Assembly: GCA_900770295.1 (NCBI GenBank)
Contig: CAAGJQ010000148.1
Location: 1 to 51,618 of the forward strand
DNA length: 51,618 nucleotides
Source: an uncultured Oscillibacter sp.
GTDB taxonomy: Bacteria; Bacillota; Clostridia; Oscillospirales; Oscillospiraceae
Direction: 5' to 3'
Part shown: in pieces, positions 1 through 6,890 of the stretch
How positions within the stretch are numbered: position 1 is the first letter of the stretch
Layout: each line of letters opens with the position of its first letter
Translations under genes and position numbers: made by a program
The notes under the pieces: model-generated
Databases searched by the model: none
What the model saw: only the letters and a program-made list of their open reading frames with translations
What the model was told of the DNA's origin: nothing

Positions 1-303
1 CACGTGGACGATGGCGTCGGTCTCCCGGATGTTGGCCAGGAACTTGTTGCCCAGGCCCGCGCCCTGGCTGGCGCCCTTCACCAGGCCCGCGATATCCACG
101 AACTCGATGACGGCGGGGGGCTTTTTGTCGGGCTCGTACATCTCGGCCAGCTTGTCCAGCCGCTCGTCGGGCACGGCCACCATGCCCACGTTGGGGTCGA
201 TGGTGCAGAAGGGGTAGTTGGCGCTCTCGGCGCCGGCATTGGTGATGGCGTTGAACAGGGTCGATTTGCCCACGTTGGGCAGGCCCACGATACCTAATTT
301 CAT
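1..303 (-). CDS. ychF: Redox-regulated ATPase/GTPase YchF, N-terminal part
   Basis: The first 101 codons of YchF (usual length about 365) are present; the rest lies beyond the left edge. The protein begins MKLGIVGLPNVGKSTL, with the P-loop GLPNVGKS typical of the Obg/YchF translation-factor GTPase family, and continues through the conserved DIAGLVKGA stretch (switch II region). YchF is a cytoplasmic ribosome-associated ATPase linked to stress responses. The start codon lies inside the attachment core of the integrated element, so codons 1-5 are shared by both repeat copies. The upstream ribosome binding site (AAGGAG, 12 nt from ATG) comes from the element. The native one, AAGGAG 10 nt from an identical start, is at the far end near 13711. 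Identity is firm; how it is now transcribed is inference. Confidence 0.95.
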   Translation of the reverse strand, partial: MKLGIVGLPNVGKSTLFNAITNAGAESANYPFCTIDPNVGMVAVPDERLDKLAEMYEPDKKPPAVIEFVDIAGLVKGASQGAGLGNKFLANIRETDAIVHV

Positions 304-304
304 A
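288..304. repeat. Attachment core repeat, left copy
   Basis: The 17-bp sequence cgatacctaatttcata spans the first codons of ychF and recurs exactly at 13698-13714. The flanking bases differ at both ends, so this is the full identity core left by site-specific integration. Confidence 0.9.
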
Positions 305-354
305 TATTTCTACAACTCCTTAATTTCCAAGGGTTTTAGGCGTTTCAACAGTGA

Positions 355-383
355 TTTTACACCATTTTTACACCATTTACACG
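355..383. repeat. Candidate integrase arm-binding repeats
   Basis: Three closely spaced copies of a TTTACACC/TTTACACG motif lie at 355-364, 366-375 and 376-383, between the core repeat and the end of the integrase gene. Tandem direct repeats in this position are typical arm-type sites for Tn916-like tyrosine integrases. The function is inferred from position. No matching set was found at the right end. Confidence 0.5.
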
Positions 384-1558
384 AATTGGTTCTTCTCAAA
401 CTGCCGCACAGCTTTGGACAACGAATCATCTGTTACATGGACATACCAGTCCATGGTGGTCTTGATACTTGCATGACCCAGCAGTTTTTGCAGCACCTTG
501 GGTTGCACCCCACTTTCGATTGCCCTGGTCGCGTATGTATGCCTTAAAGCGTGCATACAGAAGCGTTTGATTCCAGCCTCGTCACACAGCTTATACAAAT
601 GGGTATCATACGAGCTGTTCTTTGCCGGTTCTCCAGTTCTCCAGTTGATGAAAACAAGATCACTCATCTTGAATATGGCAATTTCACCTGTGCGCCGATC
701 CATGTATTCCATAGTCTGCGACAACAACGGCGACTCTTTTCGATTACAGCAGCCTGATTTAACTTCTCTGAGGATTTCATAGGCACGATCCGTCAGCGGA
801 ATCGTGCGGTAGCTCTGCTGCGTTTTTGGAGGCTCTGCCCGCCAGTATCCTTGATGATGCCGGTATTCCAACGTCTTATTGACCGTCAAAGTTCTCTTCT
901 CCCAGTCAATCGCATCCCACGTCAGTCCAACAAGTTCACCTGTACGCAGACCGGTTTCCAGGATCAGCGCATACTGGGCATAGTTATGGGAACGTTTTGC
1001 CGCTAGCAGGAATTTTTTCTGCTCCTCTACCGTAAGATACTTGATGTCATCCACAGCCCGGACGGGCTTCGTATATCTTACACCATCCATAGGGTGTTTT
1101 GCAATCAAATCATTCATCAAAGCTGACTTAAATAATGTCCCCATGGTAATGTACGTCTGCCGAATGGTAGATCCGGCATAACCATTCTCCATCCGGTTCA
1201 AAACCATCTTGCAGTGCATAGGCTTAACATCTGTCAGCAGCATATTGCCGATAACAGGCTGGATATTATGAGTATATCGCTCCCGGTAATTTTTTCGGGT
1301 ATTCGGAGACAGATCACCGACGATATTACCAAGCCAATAGTCAAACCATGTATCCACGGTCATATCTATGGGAGCAAATATGTTGTCATGCTTGTCCGCA
1401 TACCGCGCATCTTCCAGCCAGTTGCGTGCCTCCTGGAGTGTGCTGAAATATTTATCACGTCGCTTACCGCGCTTGTCCACAAATCGTGCGAAGTATAGGC
1501 CGTCCTTCCTCTGGCAGATTTCTCTGCCGCATTCTTTGCCTTTCAGGTTCTTACCCAT
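377..1558 (-). CDS. int: Tyrosine recombinase (site-specific integrase)
   Basis: This is a 393-residue phage/ICE-type integrase. The N-terminal part carries an AP2-like arm-binding region (REICQRKDGLYFARF) and a SAM-like core-binding domain. The catalytic domain shows the family residues: Arg in TGLRTGEL, the H-x-x-R box in HALRHTYATR, the LLGHAS motif, and the nucleophilic Tyr in MDWYVHV. It should catalyse recombination between the ychF site and a circular form of the element. The ATG at 1558 was chosen because AAAGGAG lies just upstream; the longer open frame to 1684 has no such site. It is transcribed toward ychF, only 73 bp away, so its transcript may also carry ychF. The excisionase is immediately upstream. 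Confidence 0.95.
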   Translation of the reverse strand: MGKNLKGKECGREICQRKDGLYFARFVDKRGKRRDKYFSTLQEARNWLEDARYADKHDNIFAPIDMTVDTWFDYWLGNIVGDLSPNTRKNYRERYTHNIQPVIGNMLLTDVKPMHCKMVLNRMENGYAGSTIRQTYITMGTLFKSALMNDLIAKHPMDGVRYTKPVRAVDDIKYLTVEEQKKFLLAAKRSHNYAQYALILETGLRTGELVGLTWDAIDWEKRTLTVNKTLEYRHHQGYWRAEPPKTQQSYRTIPLTDRAYEILREVKSGCCNRKESPLLSQTMEYMDRRTGEIAIFKMSDLVFINWRTGEPAKNSSYDTHLYKLCDEAGIKRFCMHALRHTYATRAIESGVQPKVLQKLLGHASIKTTMDWYVHVTDDSLSKAVRQFEKNQFV

Positions 1559-1649
1559 AGTAAACTCCTTTCCCTGTATGAGAAAGGAGCTGACGTATAA
1601 CGATGTTATTGTAACACGCCAGCTCCACTTTCTCAATAGCAAAATGGAC

Positions 1650-1889
1650 TCAGATCTCCACTTTGCTGCTAATATAATCTTCAAACTCCTTCCGCTTTAC
1701 CAGTTTTCTGGTGCCCACATAAAGGACAAATGGACAGTTCGGTGTCCGGAGCATATCGCTGATCTTATTGATCCCGATGCTGCTATAGGCAGCAGCCTCA
1801 TGGATGGTCAGCGTGACCTTTTCCCATACAGGGACGCTTTCAGTTTTGCTTTGGATTGCTCGCTGATTCATATTTTTCATCTGTTCCAT
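1650..1889 (-). CDS. xis: Excisionase (Tn916 Xis-like)
   Basis: This small DNA-binding protein of 79 residues is encoded just upstream of int on the same strand. The C-terminal part (TLTIHEAAAYSSIGINKISD, then a GTRKLVKRKEFEDYI stretch) is the winged-helix/MerR-like fold of the Tn916 excisionase family: an 'is there a helix-turn-helix site' segment followed by a basic wing. Xis proteins bend the ends and direct integrase toward excision. The start at 1889 (MEQMKNM) follows AGGAGG by about 10 nt; an earlier in-frame ATG at 1940 lacks any binding site. A 91-bp gap separates it from int, so the two are probably co-transcribed. Confidence 0.85.
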   Translation of the reverse strand: MEQMKNMNQRAIQSKTESVPVWEKVTLTIHEAAAYSSIGINKISDMLRTPNCPFVLYVGTRKLVKRKEFEDYISSKVEI

Positions 1890-2038
1890 TTCAGGTAATC
1901 CTCCTATGTTTTTCGTTTCATTGAGTTTCGTTTCTTCCATTTATTTCTAGAATAATACATCATCGAAGCATCGTATTCGTACTATCTCTCTTCACCGAAG
2001 TCAGTGGCAAAATTACTCAATATATCATTAAAGCATGA

Positions 2039-2194
2039 CTGAAACATATCGAAGAACTCTATCCTTCGCATTTAAACATAAAAGAGGATCAGAAATATCA
2101 GGAAAAGCATCTGTGGGACATTGAACTGGTGTCTCACGATAACCTGATGAATCAACGCTTATCTCCTCATTATGCACATCCTCCTTCTTTTTAA
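2039..2194 (+). pseudogene. Possible C-terminal gene remnant
   Basis: An open stretch reads about 50 codons on the plus strand (KHIEELYPSHLNIKEDQKY and onward), ending in TAA that overlaps the primase stop on the other strand. It has a protein-like composition but no start codon or ribosome binding site, and a stop codon lies directly before it. It may be the tail of a gene lost by deletion inside the element. The family is not recognised. The rest of 1890-2190 shows nothing else. Confidence 0.3.
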
Positions 2195-3876
2195 TTTTGG
2201 GGCTTCAAGCATATACCAACAAACCCGCGCAAGCCATTTTTACCTGCGTTTCGGGTCCGTTCGAGTTGGGGATATGCCGCAAGCAACATTCTTCCAAAAA
2301 CGCCCGCATCTGAGATGGCCTGGACTCCTGCCTCCTCACAATATGCGCAGTACGCCAAGAATAGCGTCTGTGTACTTGTAACACATTCCAGATTCAAATC
2401 ACATTGGTTTTCAACGAAGTCTTCTATATATGAATTCATCCGGTTCCCACCAGCGGCATATCCAGACTCCATGTCATCTACTTTTGTAAAAACAAAATTT
2501 CGCCGAATGAGTTGTCGTAATGCCCCAACCGCTTGGCCAACTATGTATCCGCTCTCAAGGTACAATTTCTGTGCCAAGTCAGGAATCTGCTTCTCAGGAG
2601 ACACTGCATTGCGGAATGGCATCACTACCAATCTGGACATCAATGCCTGATCATATGGGCCACAAAGAGGATGATTGGATACAAATAGAATCTTGGCCTC
2701 ATTGAGGAAAGTAAAGGGATCTTTATATTTTCGGTTTCCGAGGAGAAAATCGTGACCTGTGAGCTGCTTGATTGCAGCAATCGTTGGCTGCGAAAGCGGA
2801 ATCTTGGCAGCGTCGGGACAATAACAAAGGCGCTTTCCCTGAATGCTTCCGAACGTCCACTGGTTCGAAAGATCATTGGGATCAGCAAGACTATACACCA
2901 GATTTTCTCCTAGAATGAGACGTACCAGATTTGCTGCCTCACTCTTACCGGAATCACTGACGCCCAAAAACAGGAAGAATTTCTTAGGCATATAATTGCT
3001 AATCATAACGCCCAGAATTTCCAGGAAAAGCTGCCGTACCATAGAGTTTCCTCCTGAAATATTGTCGATAAACGCCTCAAATATTTCGCCCGATCCATTT
3101 CCGATTTCCTCTGCCGCAACATTGATATTGGAGAAAAAATAGTCATCAGCCGCAGGCTGTCCATACTGTTCCGTCAAAACATTGTAAACCCCATCTGTGC
3201 AAGCAATTAGATGTGGTTTCGTTTTGATGTCATCGCTTGATATGGTGATTTCCCGCTTCATCAGGACCTTGTTGAAGAGTTCCGTAATACTGCGGTCATT
3301 CAGTCCGCCCATTACCCCATTTTCTGACAATTCAGGACTGTTGCTAAGTTCCTGGAACAGTCCCATCTTATCAATGGGTTCCCAGATCGGTCCCCTACGG
3401 TAGTAGAGGACGCGATCCAGAACCATAAGCGGTAAATAGCTAGCCGCAATATCAGCAAGGGTACTAATTGCATAGGGAAGCTCTTGCTTTTCAAGCACTG
3501 CACTAGCCTGTGCGAGTAACGCTTCTTGAGGTACCTGCGGTTTTTTTGCAAATCTCCGCAGTTCCTCCAGCGAATTACGTGGCTCATAGCGTTCTCGCTT
3601 TGTCTGTGGTGCCTCCAGCAAGATATTTTGCTTCGGCAATCCCTCAGACACTTCAAATACACAGGAGTAGAGTTCAGCTGCTTCTGTACGGGTTGGTAAC
3701 ATCAACCGAATTGCCTGCATGCTGGGCAATTCAGCTGATGATTCACACTGTATGTTATACGGATTCAACTCTATATCATCGTTATATGAAAATATCTCAG
3801 TATTGTCCCGTGCTAACGACGGCATAATCTGAGATTGCTCGCCAAAACTCCATAACGATTCTAATTTATGCGCCAT
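2191..3876 (-). CDS. P4/D5-type phage-plasmid primase-helicase
   Basis: This is a 561-residue replication protein. The C-terminal half is an SF3/D5-family helicase: Walker A GVSDSGKS at about residues 305-312, a hydrophobic Walker B region (KRLCYCPDAAKI), and the sensor-like ILFVSNHP. A D5_N-like segment (ACTDGVYNV) lies before it, and a winged-helix tail is likely at the C-terminus. The N-terminal 150 residues are not recognised and lack an obvious TOPRIM or zinc motif, so primase activity is uncertain. Such proteins unwind the origin of integrated plasmids, satellites and phages. It overlaps the upstream hypothetical gene by 11 nt, which implies one transcript. The candidate origin repeats are about 1 kb upstream. 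Confidence 0.85.
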   Translation of the reverse strand: MAHKLESLWSFGEQSQIMPSLARDNTEIFSYNDDIELNPYNIQCESSAELPSMQAIRLMLPTRTEAAELYSCVFEVSEGLPKQNILLEAPQTKRERYEPRNSLEELRRFAKKPQVPQEALLAQASAVLEKQELPYAISTLADIAASYLPLMVLDRVLYYRRGPIWEPIDKMGLFQELSNSPELSENGVMGGLNDRSITELFNKVLMKREITISSDDIKTKPHLIACTDGVYNVLTEQYGQPAADDYFFSNINVAAEEIGNGSGEIFEAFIDNISGGNSMVRQLFLEILGVMISNYMPKKFFLFLGVSDSGKSEAANLVRLILGENLVYSLADPNDLSNQWTFGSIQGKRLCYCPDAAKIPLSQPTIAAIKQLTGHDFLLGNRKYKDPFTFLNEAKILFVSNHPLCGPYDQALMSRLVVMPFRNAVSPEKQIPDLAQKLYLESGYIVGQAVGALRQLIRRNFVFTKVDDMESGYAAGGNRMNSYIEDFVENQCDLNLECVTSTQTLFLAYCAYCEEAGVQAISDAGVFGRMLLAAYPQLERTRNAGKNGLRGFVGICLKPQN

Positions 3877-4357
3877 AGTAGGTTCCCTCCTTCATAAAGC
3901 AAAAGGTTTTTCGAACATGCGCCACCATTCGAGGATCACTTCCATAGATAATATCTCCATCATTCTTTCCATTGTAGGGATAGGCAGAAATCGATACGAC
4001 AAAATCGGAATCATCTCCGCCCAGAATAAAATACGCAAAAAGTGACGATGGCTCAGAAGATGGATATTCGGTTTCATCCTCAAAAAAGGAGAACCGCAGC
4101 ATTAAGCCTTCCTTGTCAAATAGAAGGAGATATGGCTTATTGGTTTTGGTTTCATCTTCCAAAAGCCAATGCCTCCCTGAATTGATATGGTAGAACAGAA
4201 CGCCGCTTTCCCGCACGGGATAAGCCCTCCCCTCCAAAATCAATTCTGAACCTAAATCGTTCTTTCTCCACATAAAAGTATCGCGCCGTTTTTGATAAAT
4301 TTTATTAATAATAGGTGAACACCAAAAATGCTTGATTCCTTCATCCTGTCTGTTCAT
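3866..4357 (-). CDS. Hypothetical protein co-transcribed with the primase
   Basis: This is a 163-residue protein of no family I recognise. It is soluble, with no signal or membrane segment. Acidic and aromatic residues are frequent in the middle (FFEDETEYPSSEPSS, then FAYFILGGDDSDFVVSISAY). A WRKNDLGSELILEGRAYPVRE segment suggests a beta-rich fold. The ATG at 4357 follows a GGGGGG tract by seven bases; another ATG five codons upstream overlaps that tract. Its end overlaps the primase start by 11 nt, so translational coupling and a replication-linked role are plausible inferences. The leader upstream contains the candidate structured RNA and terminators. Confidence 0.7.
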   Translation of the reverse strand: MNRQDEGIKHFWCSPIINKIYQKRRDTFMWRKNDLGSELILEGRAYPVRESGVLFYHINSGRHWLLEDETKTNKPYLLLFDKEGLMLRFSFFEDETEYPSSEPSSLFAYFILGGDDSDFVVSISAYPYNGKNDGDIIYGSDPRMVAHVRKTFCFMKEGTYYGA

Positions 4358-4469
4358 GATAATACCCCCCAATTTTAAAATTTGGATTTATTTTTAGGTA
4401 ATTCCGAAGGAAGTCTCACGTGCGTATACTAAGTAATTTCTGTAGATTTCCTTCCGCATTGCGTGATTT

Positions 4470-4636
4470 TTATACAAAAACGGAAGGGAACCAGCTATGC
4501 GCCAGTCCCCTTCCGTGAAAAAACGGTATAACCCCATGTCCACAGAAAGGGCGCCTAGCGCCAAACCAATGAACACAACGGAGGTTATACCGTCGACCAA
4601 TATCTCTATGCTACTTTACATGCAATAGCATAGTCA
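4470..4636 (-). ncRNA. Candidate structured RNA / attenuated leader
   Basis: A minus-strand transcript of about 165 nt is predicted. It would start just after a clear promoter (-35/-10 at 4669-4641). Stem 1 pairs CTATGCT with AGCATAG (4633-4627 with 4612-4606). Stem 2 pairs CGGTATAACC with GGTTATACCG (4592-4583 with 4533-4524), encloses a GGCGC/GCGCC hairpin, and is followed by a run of six Ts. A second hairpin (4516-4480) is followed by a T run. It could be a trans-acting or counter-transcribed RNA controlling replication, or an attenuator ahead of the primase operon. The structure is seen in the sequence; the function is inferred. A short TTG-initiated open frame across it has no ribosome binding site. 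Confidence 0.45.
4474..4516 (-). terminator. Rho-independent terminator upstream of the primase operon
   Basis: An ACGGAAGGG / CCCTTCCGT stem with a loop of about 17 nt is followed by five Ts on the minus strand. It lies ahead of the hypothetical-primase genes, so it ends the short RNA or attenuates read-through. Confidence 0.6.
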
Positions 4637-4640
4637 CCAT

Positions 4641-4669
4641 TTTATAATTTATCATTAATTTATAATCAA
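4641..4669 (-). promoter_or_regulatory. Promoter for the structured RNA / primase operon
   Basis: On the minus strand TTGATT is followed after 17 bp by TATAAA, in an AT-rich setting. It faces the candidate RNA and, beyond the terminators, the hypothetical gene and primase. Confidence 0.6.
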
Positions 4670-4807
4670 AGCATTAAAAATAAAGAAAACTACCTTTTAT
4701 GCTGAGTATCCTTATACTCTGCACAGCATCAATAATCATTTTTATGATACTTCGTTAAACGCGTTTTGTCAACTCTATATGTATAAAAAATTCTCAATTT
4801 TTAAGGC

Positions 4808-4912
4808 AATGACAGATGGCAGATGGCAGAAAAAAGTATTATCTCTTTTATCATTATAAATATTTTAGAGAATAATTTGATATTTTTAATCTGTCACCCG
4901 TCATCTGTCATT
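4808..4912. other. Candidate replication origin: inverted iterons around AT-rich DNA
   Basis: The 11-bp sequence aatgacagatg at 4808-4818 is repeated in exact inverted form at 4902-4912. Each copy is followed inward by degenerate repeats of the same motif (cagatggcag on the left; ctgtcacccgt on the right). Between them lie about 60 bp made almost entirely of A and T. Inverted iterons around an unwinding region beside a P4/D5-type helicase gene suggest an origin used by the excised element. They could also be binding sites for the adjacent small HTH protein. Confidence 0.45.
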
Positions 4913-4920
4913 ACATGATC

Positions 4921-5127
4921 TTACGCGCAAAACTCCTCTAAAGCCTTTCTCGACACCCTCCATAGTTTCCCGATCCGAAATGCCGGTAGTTCGCCGGAAT
5001 TGACCAGCTTGTAAAAAGTGTTCCTTCCAATGTATAGCAGATCCATTACCTCCCTTGGTGTCAGATACTCATTTTCTATCTCCAGATCCTCTGAGTCGTA
5101 AAAATCATCGTTCATATTCTTCCGCAT
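4921..5127 (-). CDS. Small helix-turn-helix protein (excisionase/MerR-like fold)
   Basis: This 68-residue protein carries an excisionase-family DNA-binding domain: EYLTPREVMDLLYIGRNTFY, then KLVNSGELPAFRIGKLWRVS. It resembles the AlpA/Xis group used as regulators, replication initiators' helpers or excision factors on mobile elements. An acidic N-terminal segment (DDFYDSEDLEIENE) precedes the domain. The start at 5127 has AAGGAGG seven bases upstream. The gene ends eight bases from the inverted iteron repeats, which it might bind. It is distinct from the xis gene next to int. Confidence 0.8.
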   Translation of the reverse strand: MRKNMNDDFYDSEDLEIENEYLTPREVMDLLYIGRNTFYKLVNSGELPAFRIGKLWRVSRKALEEFCA

Positions 5128-5152
5128 GAAAATGCCTCCTTCACTTTTGTTC

Positions 5153-5291
5153 CAGCCAAGCCTTTGTCGGACACCCATTACAAAAACTCTACGCTGCGCG
5201 CCCTCCCTCTCAGCTGTTCTGAAAGGCAGGGCGCTTCCCTGGCGCTTTGCGCCAAGTTTTGTAATCAGATGCCCGCCTTTCGGCTTGGCTG
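5153..5291. repeat. Large nested inverted repeat
   Basis: The outer arms cagccaagcc (5153-5162) and ggcttggctg (5282-5291) are perfectly inverted. Inside them ttacaaaa and ttttgtaa pair, and inside these are GC-rich arms gcgccct/agggcgc and a ggcgctttgcgcc palindrome. The 139-bp unit could form an extended cruciform or hairpin. Position at the regulator/cargo junction is compatible with a transfer or single-strand origin, or a long terminator, but no nicking gene is present to support the first. Confidence 0.4.
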
Positions 5292-5362
5292 ATTATTTTC
5301 TTTCTTATCAGATTGTTAAGTGTTATTTCGTCCTCCTGAAATAGTATATTATTATAGTAGAT

Positions 5363-5409
5363 AAGCCCAGATCCCGTGATTTAAGGCAATCACAGGGACT
5401 GGGCTTTTT
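5363..5409 (+). terminator. Strong hairpin terminator before the amidoligase operon
   Basis: An AGCCCAG / CTGGGCT stem extends inward through CCC-GTGATT / AATCAC-GGG pairing and is followed by five Ts. No plus-strand gene lies directly upstream, so it may act as an attenuator in the leader of the following cargo operon, or insulate it. Confidence 0.6.
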
Positions 5410-5497
5410 CTGGTTTCGGCGGAAAACTTCAATAATTGTGCCAGAACGCTTGATCAGAATTCCGCTCACGTAAAAAAGATGAAAGGAGTCACAAGTC

Positions 5498-5575
5498 ATG
5501 TTATATAGAATTCTGACCGCCATCCGTCGTATATTGTGGGAACTGACCGTACAACTCATGAAGGTTTCCACATAG
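5498..5575 (+). CDS. Candidate 25-residue peptide
   Basis: A short open frame starts at ATG 5498, eight bases after AAAGGAG, and encodes 25 residues beginning MLYRILTAIRRILWELTV. The pattern of Leu, Ile and Trp alternating with Arg suggests an amphipathic helix. It is the first open frame after the leader terminator and precedes the amidoligase module, so it could be a leader peptide or a modified peptide substrate. Only the start context and length support it. Confidence 0.35.
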   Translation: MLYRILTAIRRILWELTVQLMKVST

Positions 5576-5612
5576 ACAAAACCATATCATCTGTAAAGGA
5601 GGAAGATCAGCA

Positions 5613-5773
5613 ATGATAAACTGAACATCTCTCCGCAGGATGTCTGGGGCGTACTGATTGCCGCCGCGGCAGCGGCTCTCTGTGCGGCCATTGATTTGCT
5701 TCTGCGGAGCAGCAACGGAGACGTACAAAGCAAAGACCCAAGAAACGAAACCAGGAGGAACGAATATGAATGA
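5613..5773 (+). pseudogene. Small one-TM protein gene with a frameshift at the start
   Basis: AGGAGG precedes ATG 5613, but that frame stops after three codons. The frame one base away stays open from about 5615 to the TGA at 5771-5773 and reads NISPQDVWGVLIAAAAAALC, then a charged tail (DPRNETRRNEYE). It has one hydrophobic segment and overlaps the amidoligase start by 8 nt, as co-translated genes do. The simplest reading is a single-base deletion next to the start codon, either a real mutation or a sequence error. The family is unknown. Confidence 0.45.
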
Positions 5774-6890
5774 ATTATTTATCTGCGCCCATTGCGGTGA
5801 AAGTCATCCAATCTCAGAGCAATGTCTGGTAGGGGAGTCGGAGATCTGCCCAGCCTGTGCCGATGAGGAGACCGTAGTATGTTCTCGCTGCGGTGAGCGT
5901 ATTTGGCGATACAACAATGCGGGAGACGAATTTACCCCCATGTGTCATTCCTGTTATGACCATCATTACACCAGCTGCTCCAGCTGCGGGTGTATCATCA
6001 GAGTGGAGGACGCCTGCTACGCCGAAAGTGATGAGGAGGAAGAATCCCCCTTCTGCCGCGAATGCTATTCGAGCTACAAGGAAGAAAAAGTCATCCATGA
6101 CTATTACTATAAGCCCGAACCCCTGTTTCGCGGAGATGGCTCCCGCTACTTCGGCGTGGAGTTGGAGGTAGACGGAGCTGGTGAGAATGACGACAGCGCT
6201 TTCCAGGTCATAAGGGCTGCCAACAGAAACGTCCAGGAGCATATCTACATTAAGCATGACGGCTCCCTGAACGATGGCTTCGAGATTGTCACGCACCCCA
6301 TGACCCTGGAGTACCACTGCAAGGAGATGCCCTGGAAAGCAGTTCTGTCCAAAGTGAAATCTCTGGGCTATTTGTCTCACCAGGCCGGGACTTGTGGACT
6401 CCATATACATGTGAGCCGGGCTGCCTTTGGGCATAGCGAGGCGGAGCAGGACGCGGTGATCGCCCGGATTCTCTACTTCTTTGAGAAAAACTGGGAGGAG
6501 CTTTTGAAATTCAGCCGGAGAACGCCGCGCCAGCTGGAACACTGGGCCGCCCGCTATGGCTACAAGGAGCATCCAAAAGAGATCCTGGACCATGCCAAAA
6601 AGGGTTATCACGGCGGGCGCTATAGCTGTGTGAACCTACAGAATACGGACACCATCGAGTTCCGGATCTTCCGGGGAACACTGAAACTGAATACGCTGAT
6701 CGCCACATTGCAGCTCGTCGACCGGGTCTGTGATGTGGCTCTTTTCTTATCCGATGAAGAACTGAAGGCCCTGTCCTGGACCACCTTTGTCTCCGGCATC
6801 CCGGACACCATGTATCCTGAACTTGTGCAGTATCTGAAAGAGCGGCGGCTGTATGTGAATGAGGCCGTCGTGGGAGAGGAGGAAATCTGA
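5766..6890 (+). CDS. Amidoligase with N-terminal zinc ribbons
   Basis: This 374-residue protein belongs to the amidoligase_2 (COOH-NH2 ligase, glutamine-synthetase fold) family. Residues 7-103 hold CxxC pairs (CAHC, CPAC, CSRC, CHSC, CSSC, CREC) forming several zinc ribbons. The ligase domain from about residue 128 shows FGVELEVD (acidic metal-binding residues), KHDGSL (163-168), GLHIHVS (211-217) and EFRIFRGTL (298-306), as expected for ATP-dependent amide formation. The substrate is unknown; related enzymes have been proposed to modify peptides, proteins or cell-wall amino groups. It overlaps the glutamine amidotransferase gene by 1 nt, which suggests ammonia or amide transfer within one pathway. 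The start at 5766 follows AGGAGG by six bases. Confidence 0.87.
   Translation: MNELFICAHCGESHPISEQCLVGESEICPACADEETVVCSRCGERIWRYNNAGDEFTPMCHSCYDHHYTSCSSCGCIIRVEDACYAESDEEEESPFCRECYSSYKEEKVIHDYYYKPEPLFRGDGSRYFGVELEVDGAGENDDSAFQVIRAANRNVQEHIYIKHDGSLNDGFEIVTHPMTLEYHCKEMPWKAVLSKVKSLGYLSHQAGTCGLHIHVSRAAFGHSEAEQDAVIARILYFFEKNWEELLKFSRRTPRQLEHWAARYGYKEHPKEILDHAKKGYHGGRYSCVNLQNTDTIEFRIFRGTLKLNTLIATLQLVDRVCDVALFLSDEELKALSWTTFVSGIPDTMYPELVQYLKERRLYVNEAVVGEEEI

Noticed and set aside
1559..1684. N-terminal extension of the integrase
   Set aside because: The extra 42 codons have no ribosome binding site and unusual composition, while the internal ATG has AAAGGAG correctly placed.
4394..4600. 68-codon minus-strand frame starting at TTG
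   Set aside because: It has no ribosome binding site and spans two hairpins with T runs; the base pairing explains the sequence better than coding.
4808..4912. CRISPR-like repeat array
   Set aside because: Repeats are inverted and degenerate, without regular spacers; no cas genes are present.
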